From positions 1 to 64,000 of the forward strand of contig JAPPMU010000056.1 in the NCBI GenBank assembly GCA_028873965.1: 64,000 bases of DNA, written 5' to 3'. Both the position numbers and the translations under genes were made by a program. The notes beneath the pieces are model-generated. The model did no database searches. It had not been told where the DNA came from and saw only the letters and a list, made by a program, of their open reading frames with translations. Below are positions 51,424 through 60,204 of this stretch, piece after piece; within the stretch, counting starts at the first letter, position 1, and each line of letters opens with the position of its first letter. The DNA comes from Chloroflexota bacterium (GTDB lineage Bacteria > Chloroflexota > Dehalococcoidia > Lucifugimonadales > UBA3495).

Positions 51424-53841
51424 ATGCGCAGCATACTCAAGAATTGTACCGTTGTCGTCGCCTTAGCAGCGCTGTTTGCGATTGTCGCCGCGTGCGGCGG
51501 AGGCGGAGACACACCGGCCCCGCCCACCGCTCCGGAACAGCCCACCACAGCGGCCCAGCAGCCGACCGGCGGAACTGCCAGCGGCGCCGCCGAGCAGCCC
51601 ACCCAGGCTCCCGCCATGTCCGACGAACCTTTCCGCGTCGGCGTGATGGAATCGCTCACCGGCCCCGGCGAAACTTACGGCAACGTGGCCCTGCAGGCCA
51701 AGCAACTGGCCGTGGACGAAATCAACTCCGCCGGCGGCATCAACGGCCGGATGCTGGAACTCATCGCGGAAGACTCCAAGTGCTCGGCTCAAGACGCCAT
51801 CACGGCCTATAACAAGCTCACCGACGTTGACGGCGTCAAGATTATCCTCGGAACCTCGTGCAGCGGCGCCATGCTGGGCGCGGCTCCCCTGGCCGAGGCG
51901 GACGGGGTGATCCTGTTCTCCGGATTGGCAACGAACCCTGACATTGCCCACGCTGGCGACTACATTTTCCGCACCTCGATGAACGACCTCCAGCTGGGTA
52001 TCGACACCGGCAACGTGATTTGGGCCGACGGCCACCGGCGTCTGGCGACTATCACCGAGACCACCGACTACGCCGAAGGCGTTCGCCGCACCACAGCAGA
52101 GCACTTCGTCTCGCTGGGTGGAGAGATAGTGGCCGAAGAACGTTACGCTTCCGACGTCACCGATTTCCGCAGCCAGCTGACCAAAATCATCAACGCCAAT
52201 CCCGACGCCATCCACATCGCCGCCCAGGCCGAGTTTTCCGGCGGCACTGTCGTCAAACAGGTCCGGGAGCTGGGCTACGAGGGGCCGCTCTACTCCGAAA
52301 TCGTCCCGGTAGGCGCTACCGCTCTGGAAGTTGCCGGCGACGCCGCCACGGGCCTGAAGGCCGTTACCGCGGAACTGGATCCGGCCAACCCCAAGGCCCA
52401 GGAAGTCCTGGAAAACTTCCGAGCCCGCTATGACTACATCACGCTGCCCTGGTATCTCGGTTCCGCCTACGACGACGTGTACATCGCCGCCGAGTGCCTG
52501 AAGCAGACCAATGACGACCAGGACGCCGACGGGTTCCGGGACTGCATGTATGGGATTACCTGGAGCGGCACTATCGGCGACGGCTACAGTTTCGACGCCG
52601 ACGGCGAGGTGGTGGGCCTGTCCAACGCGGTAGTGGAAGTTCTGCCGCTGGACGAGCGCACCGAGAATAACCAGGGCTACCGCATCCTGGGACAGGCCGG
52701 CAGCCCGGCCGCCGTCAGCGCTGCACAGCCGGCCCCCGCTGCTATGTCGCAGGAACCCTTCCGCATCGGCGCGATGGACGCGCTGACCGGGCCGGCCGAA
52801 ACTTACGGCAATCCGATAATCCAGGCCAAGCAACTGGCAGTGGAGGAGATCAACGCCGCCGGCGGCATCAATGGACGAATGCTGGAGCTGGTCCCCGAGG
52901 ACTCCAAGTGCGCCGCACAGGACGCCATCACCGCCTACAACAAGCTGACTGACGTCGACGGCGTCAAGATCATCCTGGGGACCACGTGCAGCGGCGCGAT
53001 GCTGGGCGCGGCCCCGTTGGCAGAAGCCGAGGGCGTGATCATGCTTTCGGCGTCAGCCACCAGCCCCGACATCGCCACGGCCGGAGACTACATCTTCCGA
53101 ACGGCGATCAACGACAACCAGCTGGGCATCGACACCGGCAACACCCTTATTGCTGACGATATACATCACTTGGCTACGATCACCGAGTCCACCGACTACG
53201 CCGAGGGCGCTCGCCGCACCACCGTGGCTCGCCTGGAGGAGTTGGACGGCCACGTGGTCGCCAGCGAGAGCTACACCTCGGACATCACCGATTTCCGCAG
53301 CCAATTGACCAAGCTTATCAACGCTGACCCGGACGGCATCTACATCGCCGCCCAGACCGAATTCTCGGCCGGCACGATTATGAAGCAGCTCCGTGAACTG
53401 GGATATGAGGGGCCGCTGTACGGCGAGACCGTAATGACCGGTCCGGAATCCTTGCAGATTGCCGGCGAGGCTGCCACTGGCATGAAGGCCATCATCCCCA
53501 ATCCTGAGCTTTCCACTCCCGCCGGCGTCAACTTCCTCAACAATTTCGAGGCGCGCTACGGCAACGTCGCCACCATTCCCTGGTTCCAGGCGTCGGCTTA
53601 TGACGACGTGTACATCGCTGCGGAGTGCCTGGCGCAGACCGGCGACGACCAGGACGCCGACGGGTTCCGTGACTGCCTGAATGGCCTCACCCGCAGCGGA
53701 GCCATCGGCGACAACTACAGCTTCGACGAGTACGGCGATCTCGCCGGCCTCAGCAACGTGGTCGTGCAGATACTCCCGCTGTCGGAACGCAACGATGACA
53801 ACCTGGGTTACGTGGTGCTGGGGCAGGCTCCCACGCCTTAG
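51424..53841 (+). CDS. tandem-duplicated branched-chain amino-acid-type binding lipoprotein
   Basis: This 805-residue lipoprotein (lipobox IVAAC, Cys24) contains two complete type I periplasmic binding domains of the Leu/Ile/Val family, at about residues 68-430 and 444-800, joined by an Ala/Pro linker. Aligned by eye, the first ~134 residues of the two domains are about 80 percent identical (EPFRVGVMESLTGPGETYGN and EPFRIGAMDALTGPAETYGN). Normal LivJ/LivK proteins have one domain of about 380 residues. GGGAGG lies 5-6 bases before the ATG at 51424. It feeds the LivHMGF permease genes downstream. The ligand may be an amino acid, amide or other small organic acid. Confidence 0.92.
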   Translation: MRSILKNCTVVVALAALFAIVAACGGGGDTPAPPTAPEQPTTAAQQPTGGTASGAAEQPTQAPAMSDEPFRVGVMESLTGPGETYGNVALQAKQLAVDEINSAGGINGRMLELIAEDSKCSAQDAITAYNKLTDVDGVKIILGTSCSGAMLGAAPLAEADGVILFSGLATNPDIAHAGDYIFRTSMNDLQLGIDTGNVIWADGHRRLATITETTDYAEGVRRTTAEHFVSLGGEIVAEERYASDVTDFRSQLTKIINANPDAIHIAAQAEFSGGTVVKQVRELGYEGPLYSEIVPVGATALEVAGDAATGLKAVTAELDPANPKAQEVLENFRARYDYITLPWYLGSAYDDVYIAAECLKQTNDDQDADGFRDCMYGITWSGTIGDGYSFDADGEVVGLSNAVVEVLPLDERTENNQGYRILGQAGSPAAVSAAQPAPAAMSQEPFRIGAMDALTGPAETYGNPIIQAKQLAVEEINAAGGINGRMLELVPEDSKCAAQDAITAYNKLTDVDGVKIILGTTCSGAMLGAAPLAEAEGVIMLSASATSPDIATAGDYIFRTAINDNQLGIDTGNTLIADDIHHLATITESTDYAEGARRTTVARLEELDGHVVASESYTSDITDFRSQLTKLINADPDGIYIAAQTEFSAGTIMKQLRELGYEGPLYGETVMTGPESLQIAGEAATGMKAIIPNPELSTPAGVNFLNNFEARYGNVATIPWFQASAYDDVYIAAECLAQTGDDQDADGFRDCLNGLTRSGAIGDNYSFDEYGDLAGLSNVVVQILPLSERNDDNLGYVVLGQAPTP

Positions 53842-53867
53842 CCACTTCATCTTCCCGGATCATCGAT

Positions 53868-53909
53868 AGCAAAGGGCTGGCCGTGGCTATTCGGCCGGCC
53901 CTTTGTGCT
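53868..53909 (+). terminator. terminator-like hairpin after the binding protein gene
   Basis: AGCAAAGGGC-T-GGCC and GGCC-G-GCCCTTTGTGCT form an interrupted stem of about 14 bp. It lies 26 bases after the stop, separating the highly expressed binding protein from the permease genes. Confidence 0.55.
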
Positions 53910-53933
53910 ATGATTGCGCCGGCTATAACTAAC

Positions 53934-54067
53934 TCATGCGTACCCGGTTTGTCATCGCGAGGAGTGAAGCGACGTGGCGGTCGCGTTCTTGCAGCAGCGT
54001 TTCTTGCCCCAACGGGATTGCCGCGCTTCGCTCGCAATGACAGTTCAGGCGAAGTGGGTAAGCGTGA
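53934..54067. repeat. MITE-like element R3, copy c
   Basis: Ends are TCATGCGTACCC and GGGTAAGCGTGA. It is flanked by a perfect 12-base direct repeat, GCTATAACTAAC, at 53922-53933 and 54068-54079 (the outermost base is shared with the element end). This is the best example of a target-site duplication for the family. It splits the binding-protein gene from livH. Confidence 0.85.
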
Positions 54068-54111
54068 GCTATAACTAACGTTTGTGACTCTTGAGACTGG
54101 CGAGGATTTCG

Positions 54112-55494
54112 TTGGCTGGCAATCGTGAAAGCGCCCGCGGGCTCCCCAGATTAATCAATATTCCAGGCACGCGGCTCTTTGCCGCGCTCCTGACGGCCCT
54201 CGCGCTAGGCTACATCGCCTGGAAAATCGGGCAAGCGCCACCCCAAGCCTTGCAGTTCGCTTTCAACGGGCTGGCCGTGGGTGCGGTGTACGCCCTGTTG
54301 GCCATGGGCTTCACGCTGGTGTACAGCACGGTCTGGTTCTTCGATTTGTACTACGGAGCGGCGGCTGCGCTGGGCGCGTATGGAGTTTTCTACCTGCGCA
54401 CCGATCCGGCGCTGGGCAGCCGGCTGGACATCAACAGCCTCCCGGTAAACCTGATTTTCGGCGCGGTGGTCGCCGGCGTGATCCTCTGGTCTCTCCACAC
54501 CATCCTGGAGCCGCGATTACGGGGGCGCGCCAGCCCAGGCGTGCTGCGTGGCGGCCTCATCGTGGTCGGCGTGGCCGTGGGGGTTTACACCGCGGTGGTG
54601 CTTTCGTATCCGGAGCACCTGCACCTTACGCTGAGTCCGGCGGTGGGGCTGGCAACGGCAGCCGTCGCCATCATGATCGCCCAAAGAATTACTCACGCGG
54701 TGGCCTCACGGGTCAACCCAACCATGGTCGCACTGATTGCCGCCGTTCCGGCCGTCGTGTTGGGCGCGTGGTGCGGACATCTCCTGTCCGGCTCCCCGGG
54801 CTCAGGGCTGTACCTGAGCTGGGCGGTGTCGTGCCTGCTGGCCGGCTGCGTGGGACTTGCGCTGTACCGCGGGCTCTACGTTTACATGCGCGAACGGGCG
54901 CGCTCTCCGCTGATCATGCTGGTGGCATCCCTGGGCATACTGCTGGCCATCGCCGCGCTCATCGTCATCGTGTTTCAGAGCGCGCCCCGGCCGCTTCCCG
55001 ACGCTTTCGGCAGCGCGCCGTGGAACATCGCCGGCGCGCGCATCAAGGGATTCAACGTGTTTGCCGTCGGCGTGGCCCTAGCCGGTTTCGCCGGCATGTG
55101 GTTCCTGCTGAAGATGACCTCCTTTGGGCGCGCGGTGCGAGCCATCGGCGACGACGAAGAGGTATCCAAGGTGGTCGGCATCAACACCACCGTGATCATC
55201 GCCGTCGTGTTTTTCATCGGCGCCATGTACGCCGCGATGGCCGGCATCATCACCGGCCACGACACCGCCCTCCAACCGCGCATGGGCTTGCTGCTGATGC
55301 TCAAGGGCTGGATCGCCTCGGTGGTGGGCGGCATCGGGAATCTGTACGGAGCCATCGTCGGCGGGTTCGTGCTGGGGTTGGTGGAGCAGTTCGGCATCTG
55401 GGACCTGGCCGGCGAATGGAAGGACGCCATCTCGTTCGTGTTGCTGATCCTTTTCCTGTCCTTCTGGCCGCAGGGCCTGCTGCCGAGAAGGTGA
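54112..55494 (+). CDS. livH: LivH-type ABC permease with enlarged middle region
   Basis: This 460-residue inner-membrane permease has the LivH pattern: FAFNGLAVGAVYALLAMGFTLVYST near the N terminus and MTSFGRAVRAIGDDEEVSKVVGINT, the EAA-like loop, near residue 345, ending LFWPQGLLPRR-like. LivH is usually about 290-310 residues. Here roughly 150 extra residues with several hydrophobic segments lie between the first helices and the LYRGLYVYMRERARSPL segment. The start at 54112 (TTG) has GAGGA upstream; a TTG at 54091 is an alternative. Confidence 0.88.
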   Translation: MAGNRESARGLPRLINIPGTRLFAALLTALALGYIAWKIGQAPPQALQFAFNGLAVGAVYALLAMGFTLVYSTVWFFDLYYGAAAALGAYGVFYLRTDPALGSRLDINSLPVNLIFGAVVAGVILWSLHTILEPRLRGRASPGVLRGGLIVVGVAVGVYTAVVLSYPEHLHLTLSPAVGLATAAVAIMIAQRITHAVASRVNPTMVALIAAVPAVVLGAWCGHLLSGSPGSGLYLSWAVSCLLAGCVGLALYRGLYVYMRERARSPLIMLVASLGILLAIAALIVIVFQSAPRPLPDAFGSAPWNIAGARIKGFNVFAVGVALAGFAGMWFLLKMTSFGRAVRAIGDDEEVSKVVGINTTVIIAVVFFIGAMYAAMAGIITGHDTALQPRMGLLLMLKGWIASVVGGIGNLYGAIVGGFVLGLVEQFGIWDLAGEWKDAISFVLLILFLSFWPQGLLPRR

Positions 55495-55498
55495 CGCC

Positions 55499-56554
55499 GT
55501 GCCGGTAAACCTGGAGGGCGTCCGCGAGTTCGCCCGTCTCGCACGAAACCCGGCCGATCTGGTCCGCAGCGCCCGCGGCAACATCGAGCTGTGGGCAAAC
55601 CTGTTCGTCATCGGGTGGGCGGTGGCGTTCATGCTGTGGCAGGGCGCCGGGTTCGCTGTAATCGTGCTGACGGTCTTCGCCATCTGGGCGATCCTGGCGG
55701 TGAGCCTGAACCTGGTTGTAGGTTTCACGGGGTTGCTATCTGTCGGACACATTGGCTTCTTTGGGTTGGGCGCGTACACCATGGCGATCCTCACGTCGGA
55801 TCCGGCCTACGAGCAACTGCGGACTGAGGCGATACCCACCTTCGGTTGGCCGTTCTTCGCGGCGCTGCCCGTGTGCATCGGGCTGGCCGGGTTGGCTGCG
55901 CTGTTGGTCGGGGTGGTGTTCAACCGGTTCCGCGACGACATATTCGTGCTGGTCTCGTTCGGCTTCGCCATCATCGCGTTCAACGTGTTCCTCAACCTGC
56001 GCAGCGTCACGCGAGGGGCCTTCGGGATCCACGAGATCGCGCGGCCACAGATTGGCAATTGGGTCTTCGACGGCGAGGTGGAATACCTGCTGCTGGCGCT
56101 GGCGTTTTTGGGTTTGGTGATGCTGGTTTCGTGGTTCATCACCACGTCATCATTTGGGAGGGTCCTCACCGCAATCCGCGAAGACGAGCAGGCCATTGAG
56201 GTATTTGGCTACCGGGCCACGCACTTCAAGCTGGCGGTCTGGGTCATATCTGCCATGATGACCGGGTTGGCCGGCGGATTGTTCGCCAGTTGGACCACGT
56301 TCATTGACCCCAACTCGTTCATCCTCCTGGAGTCGGTGTTGCTGGTATCCATCGTCATCCTGGGCGGGTTGGCAACCATCTGGGGATCGCTGCTGGGCGC
56401 GATGGCTTTCGTGCTGCTGGAGGAGGGGATGCGGTTCATTCCGTACCTGCCCACCGAGTACATCGGCCAGGCGCGGCAGGTGGTCCTGGGGATCCTGCTG
56501 GTGCTGTTGATGCTGTTCCGTCCGCAGGGACTGGTGGGGAGGTACCGGCTATGA
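55499..56554 (+). CDS. livM: LivM-type ABC permease
   Basis: This 351-residue permease has the LivM features: LNLVVGFTGLLSVGHIGFFGLGAYT near residue 64 and SSFGRVLTAIREDEQAIEVFGYRAT, the loop that contacts the ATPase, near 218. It starts with GTG 4 bases after the livH stop. Its stop overlaps the livG start in ATGA. Confidence 0.93.
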   Translation: MPVNLEGVREFARLARNPADLVRSARGNIELWANLFVIGWAVAFMLWQGAGFAVIVLTVFAIWAILAVSLNLVVGFTGLLSVGHIGFFGLGAYTMAILTSDPAYEQLRTEAIPTFGWPFFAALPVCIGLAGLAALLVGVVFNRFRDDIFVLVSFGFAIIAFNVFLNLRSVTRGAFGIHEIARPQIGNWVFDGEVEYLLLALAFLGLVMLVSWFITTSSFGRVLTAIREDEQAIEVFGYRATHFKLAVWVISAMMTGLAGGLFASWTTFIDPNSFILLESVLLVSIVILGGLATIWGSLLGAMAFVLLEEGMRFIPYLPTEYIGQARQVVLGILLVLLMLFRPQGLVGRYRL

Positions 56555-57300
56555 CCGCGGATAACGAAGCTCTGGCTCTGCAAACCGAAGGCATCTCCAA
56601 GCACTTCGGCGCGGTGCGGGCCGTGGACGACTTGAGCCTTTCCATCCCACGGCAGGGCACCACCAGCATCGTTGGACCCAACGGTTCCGGCAAGTCGACG
56701 CTGGTGAACCTGCTGAGCGGCGTGCTGCCCCTGGACGGCGGGATGGTGATCATCGACGGCGTGGGCCTGCGCGTCGTGCACGCCTACGAAACGCCGGATC
56801 ACGGGCTGACCCGGACCTTCCAGGAAGTGCGGCTCTTCGACCAGATCACCGTCTGGGACAACATCATGGTGGTGCTGACCGAACGCCGGCTGTTCTCATC
56901 GCTGCTGGAGCGCGTGCGCCCGGCCAACCGCCGCAAAGCCCGGGAGATCCTGGAATCGGTCGGCATGTGGGAGAAGCGGGACTCGCTGGCCATGGAACTG
57001 TCCTACGGCCAGCGCAAGTTACTAGAGATCGGCCGCGCCATGGCGATGGACGTCCAGACCTACCTCTTTGACGAGCCCTTCGCCGGCCTGTTCCCGCAGA
57101 TGCTGGAACGGGTCAAGGACATCATGAAGCAGATGCGCAGCGACGGCTACACCATCGTTTTCGTGTCCCACAACATGGACATCGTCCGGGAACTGTCGGA
57201 CCGGATCATCGTGCTGGACAGCGGCACGATGCTGGCGGCCGGCGACGTCGAGCTGGTGCTGGGCAGCCCCGAGGTGATCGAGGCATATTTGGGGGCGTGA
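56551..57300 (+). CDS. livG: LivG-type ABC ATP-binding protein
   Basis: This 249-residue ATPase has Walker A GPNGSGKST (42-50), the Q-loop in TRTFQEVRLF, the signature LSYGQRKLLEIGRAMA, Walker B YLFDEPFAG and the switch His in VFVSHNMD. The signature starts LSYGQ rather than LSGGQ, as often in LivG. It pairs with LivF to energise import. Confidence 0.95.
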   Translation: MTADNEALALQTEGISKHFGAVRAVDDLSLSIPRQGTTSIVGPNGSGKSTLVNLLSGVLPLDGGMVIIDGVGLRVVHAYETPDHGLTRTFQEVRLFDQITVWDNIMVVLTERRLFSSLLERVRPANRRKAREILESVGMWEKRDSLAMELSYGQRKLLEIGRAMAMDVQTYLFDEPFAGLFPQMLERVKDIMKQMRSDGYTIVFVSHNMDIVRELSDRIIVLDSGTMLAAGDVELVLGSPEVIEAYLGA

Positions 57301-58064
57301 TGGCGTCGGCATCGGTGCAAAGTATGGATCGACCCGCCGGAGGCAATGAGGCGCCGCTACTGGAGCTGGTTGGCATATCGGTGGAGTACGGCGCGGTCCG
57401 GGCGCTGGACGACATCTCCATGGGCGTCCAGAAGGGCGAGGTGGTGGCGGTGATGGGACCCAACGGGGCCGGCAAGTCCACCGTGCTCAAAGCCGTGATG
57501 GGCCTGGCGCCGGTGGTTGCCGGCCGGGTGTACTGGCGTCAGCAGCCCTTAGCCGCCGCCACCCACGAGATCGTCAAAGAAGGCATCGCTTTCGTGCCGC
57601 AGGGCCGGCGGGTATTCACCCACCTGACCATCACCGAAAACATCGAGATGGGCTGCATCTACCTGGGCGACCGGGCGGAGAAGGCGAACCGGCTCGATTC
57701 GGTGATGGAACTGTTCCCGGTGCTTTATGAAAAGCGCAAGGACATGGCGAGCGCGATGTCCGGCGGCCAGCAACAGATGCTGGCGCTGGGTCGCGGATTG
57801 ATGGCGTCGCCGGAGTTGCTGCTGCTGGACGAGCCGACCCTTGGCTTGGCACCGATCATCGTCAAAGAGGTATTCGAAAAGGTCGCGGAGATCAGCGAGC
57901 GCCTGGACACCACCATCATGGTGGTGGAGCACAACATCAAGGGCGTACTGGACATCGTGGACCGCGCCTACGTGCTGGACAAGGGAACCGTCGTCCACAA
58001 CGGCACGCCGGAGTCCATCCGGGAAACCGACATACTCACCCAGGTGTTCCTGGGGAGCGCATAG
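57300..58064 (+). CDS. livF: LivF-type ABC ATP-binding protein
   Basis: This 254-residue ATPase has Walker A GPNGAGKST, EGIAFVPQGRRVFTHLTI typical of LivF, the signature MSGGQQQMLALGRGL, Walker B LLLLDEPTLGL and the switch His in VVEHNIKG. Its ATG at 57300 shares one base with the livG stop; a GTG at 57297 is an alternative. It ends the liv operon and is convergent with the next Uma2 gene. Confidence 0.95.
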   Translation: MASASVQSMDRPAGGNEAPLLELVGISVEYGAVRALDDISMGVQKGEVVAVMGPNGAGKSTVLKAVMGLAPVVAGRVYWRQQPLAAATHEIVKEGIAFVPQGRRVFTHLTITENIEMGCIYLGDRAEKANRLDSVMELFPVLYEKRKDMASAMSGGQQQMLALGRGLMASPELLLLDEPTLGLAPIIVKEVFEKVAEISERLDTTIMVVEHNIKGVLDIVDRAYVLDKGTVVHNGTPESIRETDILTQVFLGSA

Positions 58065-58080
58065 CTGCTGCCAGTCCCGG

Positions 58081-58770
58081 TTACGAGTTTCTCAGGCGGG
58101 CGATTTCAGCTTCCAGTTCCTGAATCCGCGCTTCGGCGGCGATCCGTGCTTCCGCCTCGTCGTCAAATGTGGGCAGGTACCGGTAAGCCACCGGATCATA
58201 CCACCGAAGCTCTCCGCGCTCCCAACACACATCCAGGTTCAGCACGTCGCTGTGCCCCCAATACCGTTCCGCGTCCACTTGCACGATGTGTATTGGCTGG
58301 TAAACGCCATTGACCAGACGATCGCCGGCCAAAGCCTGCTGGTACCACCGGCCCCCTTGCGGGTCAAACCGCCAGTATTCCGTCACCCCGAATCGAGCGT
58401 AGTCGATCCGCTTGCGGGTTTCATCGTTGCGCGCGGTGTTTGGCGAGGCGATCTCCAAAGCGAAATCCGGCGCCTTGCCGTGTTCATCTATGGAATAACC
58501 CATCTCAGCAACGACCAAATCCCGGTCGACACCGAACGCGATCAACAGATCCGGAACCCGGATCACTTCGCGCCGGGTATGGATGTTCCAGCCGATGGGA
58601 ACTTCCCCGATGACTACGGTGCTTTGGGGCGCGCCGAGGTGGCGCCGCAAGGCGGGCTGATGGCCCTGGTCGTTAAGATGAAGGGCGTTCTGCATGTCAT
58701 CCCTGGGTGGAAACTCGGGAAATTGACCGGCGGGCTTAGCAGCAGGCGGCGCAGTTCGTTTGCTAGTCAT
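58081..58770 (-). CDS. Uma2 family protein
   Basis: This 229-residue Uma2/DUF820 protein has VPDLLIAFGVDRD and APDFALEIASPNTARND, the nuclease-like core, and YWRFDPQGG. It ends with a short coiled coil (EARIQELEAEIARLRNS). It is the paralogue closest in length to that at 17850-18539. The start at 58770 has GAGG upstream. An R3 element begins 18 bases before it. Confidence 0.85.
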   Translation of the reverse strand: MTSKRTAPPAAKPAGQFPEFPPRDDMQNALHLNDQGHQPALRRHLGAPQSTVVIGEVPIGWNIHTRREVIRVPDLLIAFGVDRDLVVAEMGYSIDEHGKAPDFALEIASPNTARNDETRKRIDYARFGVTEYWRFDPQGGRWYQQALAGDRLVNGVYQPIHIVQVDAERYWGHSDVLNLDVCWERGELRWYDPVAYRYLPTFDDEAEARIAAEARIQELEAEIARLRNS

Positions 58771-58787
58771 AAAAGACCTCGTGGGGC

Positions 58788-58911
58788 TCACGCGTACCCA
58801 GTTTCAATCGAACGGTCATTGTGGCAATCTCGTTGCTGGTGTAGTCGCCACTGTGGTTACGAGATCGCCACGTCGCTGCGCTCCTCGCGATGACAGACCG
58901 GGTACGCGCGA
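58788..58911. repeat. MITE-like element R3, copy d
   Basis: Ends are TCACGCGTACCC and GGGTACGCGCGA. Flanks ACCTCGTGGGGC (58776-58787) and GCCTCGTGGGGG (58912-58923) match in 10 of 12 positions. The left flank lies within the leader of the Uma2 gene, so the insertion may supply or disturb its promoter. Confidence 0.78.
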
Positions 58912-59032
58912 GCCTCGTGGGGGAGGCTCCGCATCTGTATCCTGGCCATTATAGTCAACGTTTTGGGATGATCAAAAAGGACCACGGCGGCGTTGCCGTG
59001 GCCCTCGAAATCAACTGCTGAAACTGGGGTGA

Positions 59033-60076
59033 TCAGAGCTCGCCGGCGAACATGGCGGTCTGCTTGGTGAAGACCTGCACCCGGTGGCGCGGAGCCTCCA
59101 GTACGAAGACGCGGCCGTCGTCACTCACCTCGACGCCAATGGGACCCTGGAATGCGCCTTCCCGCTCCGACAGGTCCAGAGCGCGTTCGCGAGCCCGCAC
59201 GATGGTGGGATCCAGGTACACGCGCTCAGCGCCCCACTTGGAGAGGGTGGCCTGCCCGCGCATGGTGGTGATGTAGCTGCCGTTGGAGCGGAACACCTGT
59301 ACGCGGTCGTTCCGGTAGTCGGTGACGAAGATGTGGCCATCGCTGTCGACAGCCACGCCGGTGGGCCGGCTGAACTCGCCTTCACCGTCTCCGGAAGACC
59401 CAAACTTCATCAGGAAAGTGCCGTCGGAAGCGAACTTCTGGATGCGGTCGTTCCGCCAATCGGCAACATAGACGTCGCCGTTGTGGTCGATCTCTATGCC
59501 CCAGGGATGGTCGAATTCGCCGTCTCCGGCGCCCTTGCGGCCCCAGCCGAACTTGAACCGGCCGTCCTTGGTGAACACGGAAACCCGGTGGTTCCGGCTC
59601 TCCACGACGTAAAGGTTGTCGTCCTTGTCGAAGGCCAAGCCGGCCGGCCGGTTGATCTCACCTTCGGCGGAGCCGGGGATGCCCCACATGCCTATCCAGT
59701 TGCCGCGTTCCTGATCGTAAATGGAGATCCGGTTCAGCCATTCGTCGGCCACATAGGCGATACCCTGGCTGTCCAGCGCCACTGAGGTCGGCCACATGAA
59801 CGAACCGTTGGGCGTGGTTTCGTCCGCGTCTTCCGGCGGGATTTTCTGACCGAACTCGGCGACCACTTCCTGCTCGTCAGGATTGAATACGGTGACGCGC
59901 TTGCACGGGAAGAAGGCCGGGGTCTCGGTGCCGCGGCTCAACACGTAGAGCATCCCGTTTTCGTCGCGGGTGATGGCCACGGGGTTGAAGAACCCGTTGC
60001 CGCTGCGGACTTCCTGTCGGCCTATGGTGTGGCTGTATTGAAACGTTACCGGCGCGATCTCAGTCGCAGTAACCAT
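59033..60076 (-). CDS. NHL-repeat beta-propeller protein (operon copy 2)
   Basis: This 347-residue propeller protein is a paralogue of that at 10010-11008. NHL repeats such as INRPAGLAFDKDDNLYVVESRNHRVS and FDHPWGIEIDHNGDVYVADWRNDRIQKF run through the protein, and the end VFVLEAPRHRVQVFTK matches copy 1. No signal peptide is present. It is the last gene of the inverted DUF1800-DUF1501-NHL operon. Confidence 0.86.
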   Translation of the reverse strand: MVTATEIAPVTFQYSHTIGRQEVRSGNGFFNPVAITRDENGMLYVLSRGTETPAFFPCKRVTVFNPDEQEVVAEFGQKIPPEDADETTPNGSFMWPTSVALDSQGIAYVADEWLNRISIYDQERGNWIGMWGIPGSAEGEINRPAGLAFDKDDNLYVVESRNHRVSVFTKDGRFKFGWGRKGAGDGEFDHPWGIEIDHNGDVYVADWRNDRIQKFASDGTFLMKFGSSGDGEGEFSRPTGVAVDSDGHIFVTDYRNDRVQVFRSNGSYITTMRGQATLSKWGAERVYLDPTIVRARERALDLSEREGAFQGPIGVEVSDDGRVFVLEAPRHRVQVFTKQTAMFAGEL

Positions 60077-60130
60077 ATTTCACCTTCCAAATTTCACGCC
60101 GTCGATTTCCGCACGCCCGGCAATCGCAGC

Positions 60131-60159
60131 GTAGGGGCAGGTTAGGAACCTGCCCCTAC
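60131..60159. repeat. 29-base palindrome between NHL and DUF1501 genes
   Basis: GTAGGGGCAGGTT and AACCTGCCCCTAC form a perfect 13-bp stem with the loop AGG. It may attenuate transcription inside the operon. It is similar in type to the palindromes at 1091 and 11035. Confidence 0.6.
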
Positions 60160-60204
60160 TTCGCGTCCGTTCCTGCCGGCGTAACGGACAGGGGTTGCCG
60201 TCGA

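Noticed and set aside
51424-53841. Assembly duplication as the cause of the double binding protein
   Set aside because: The halves differ at about one residue in five and have different linkers and signal regions.
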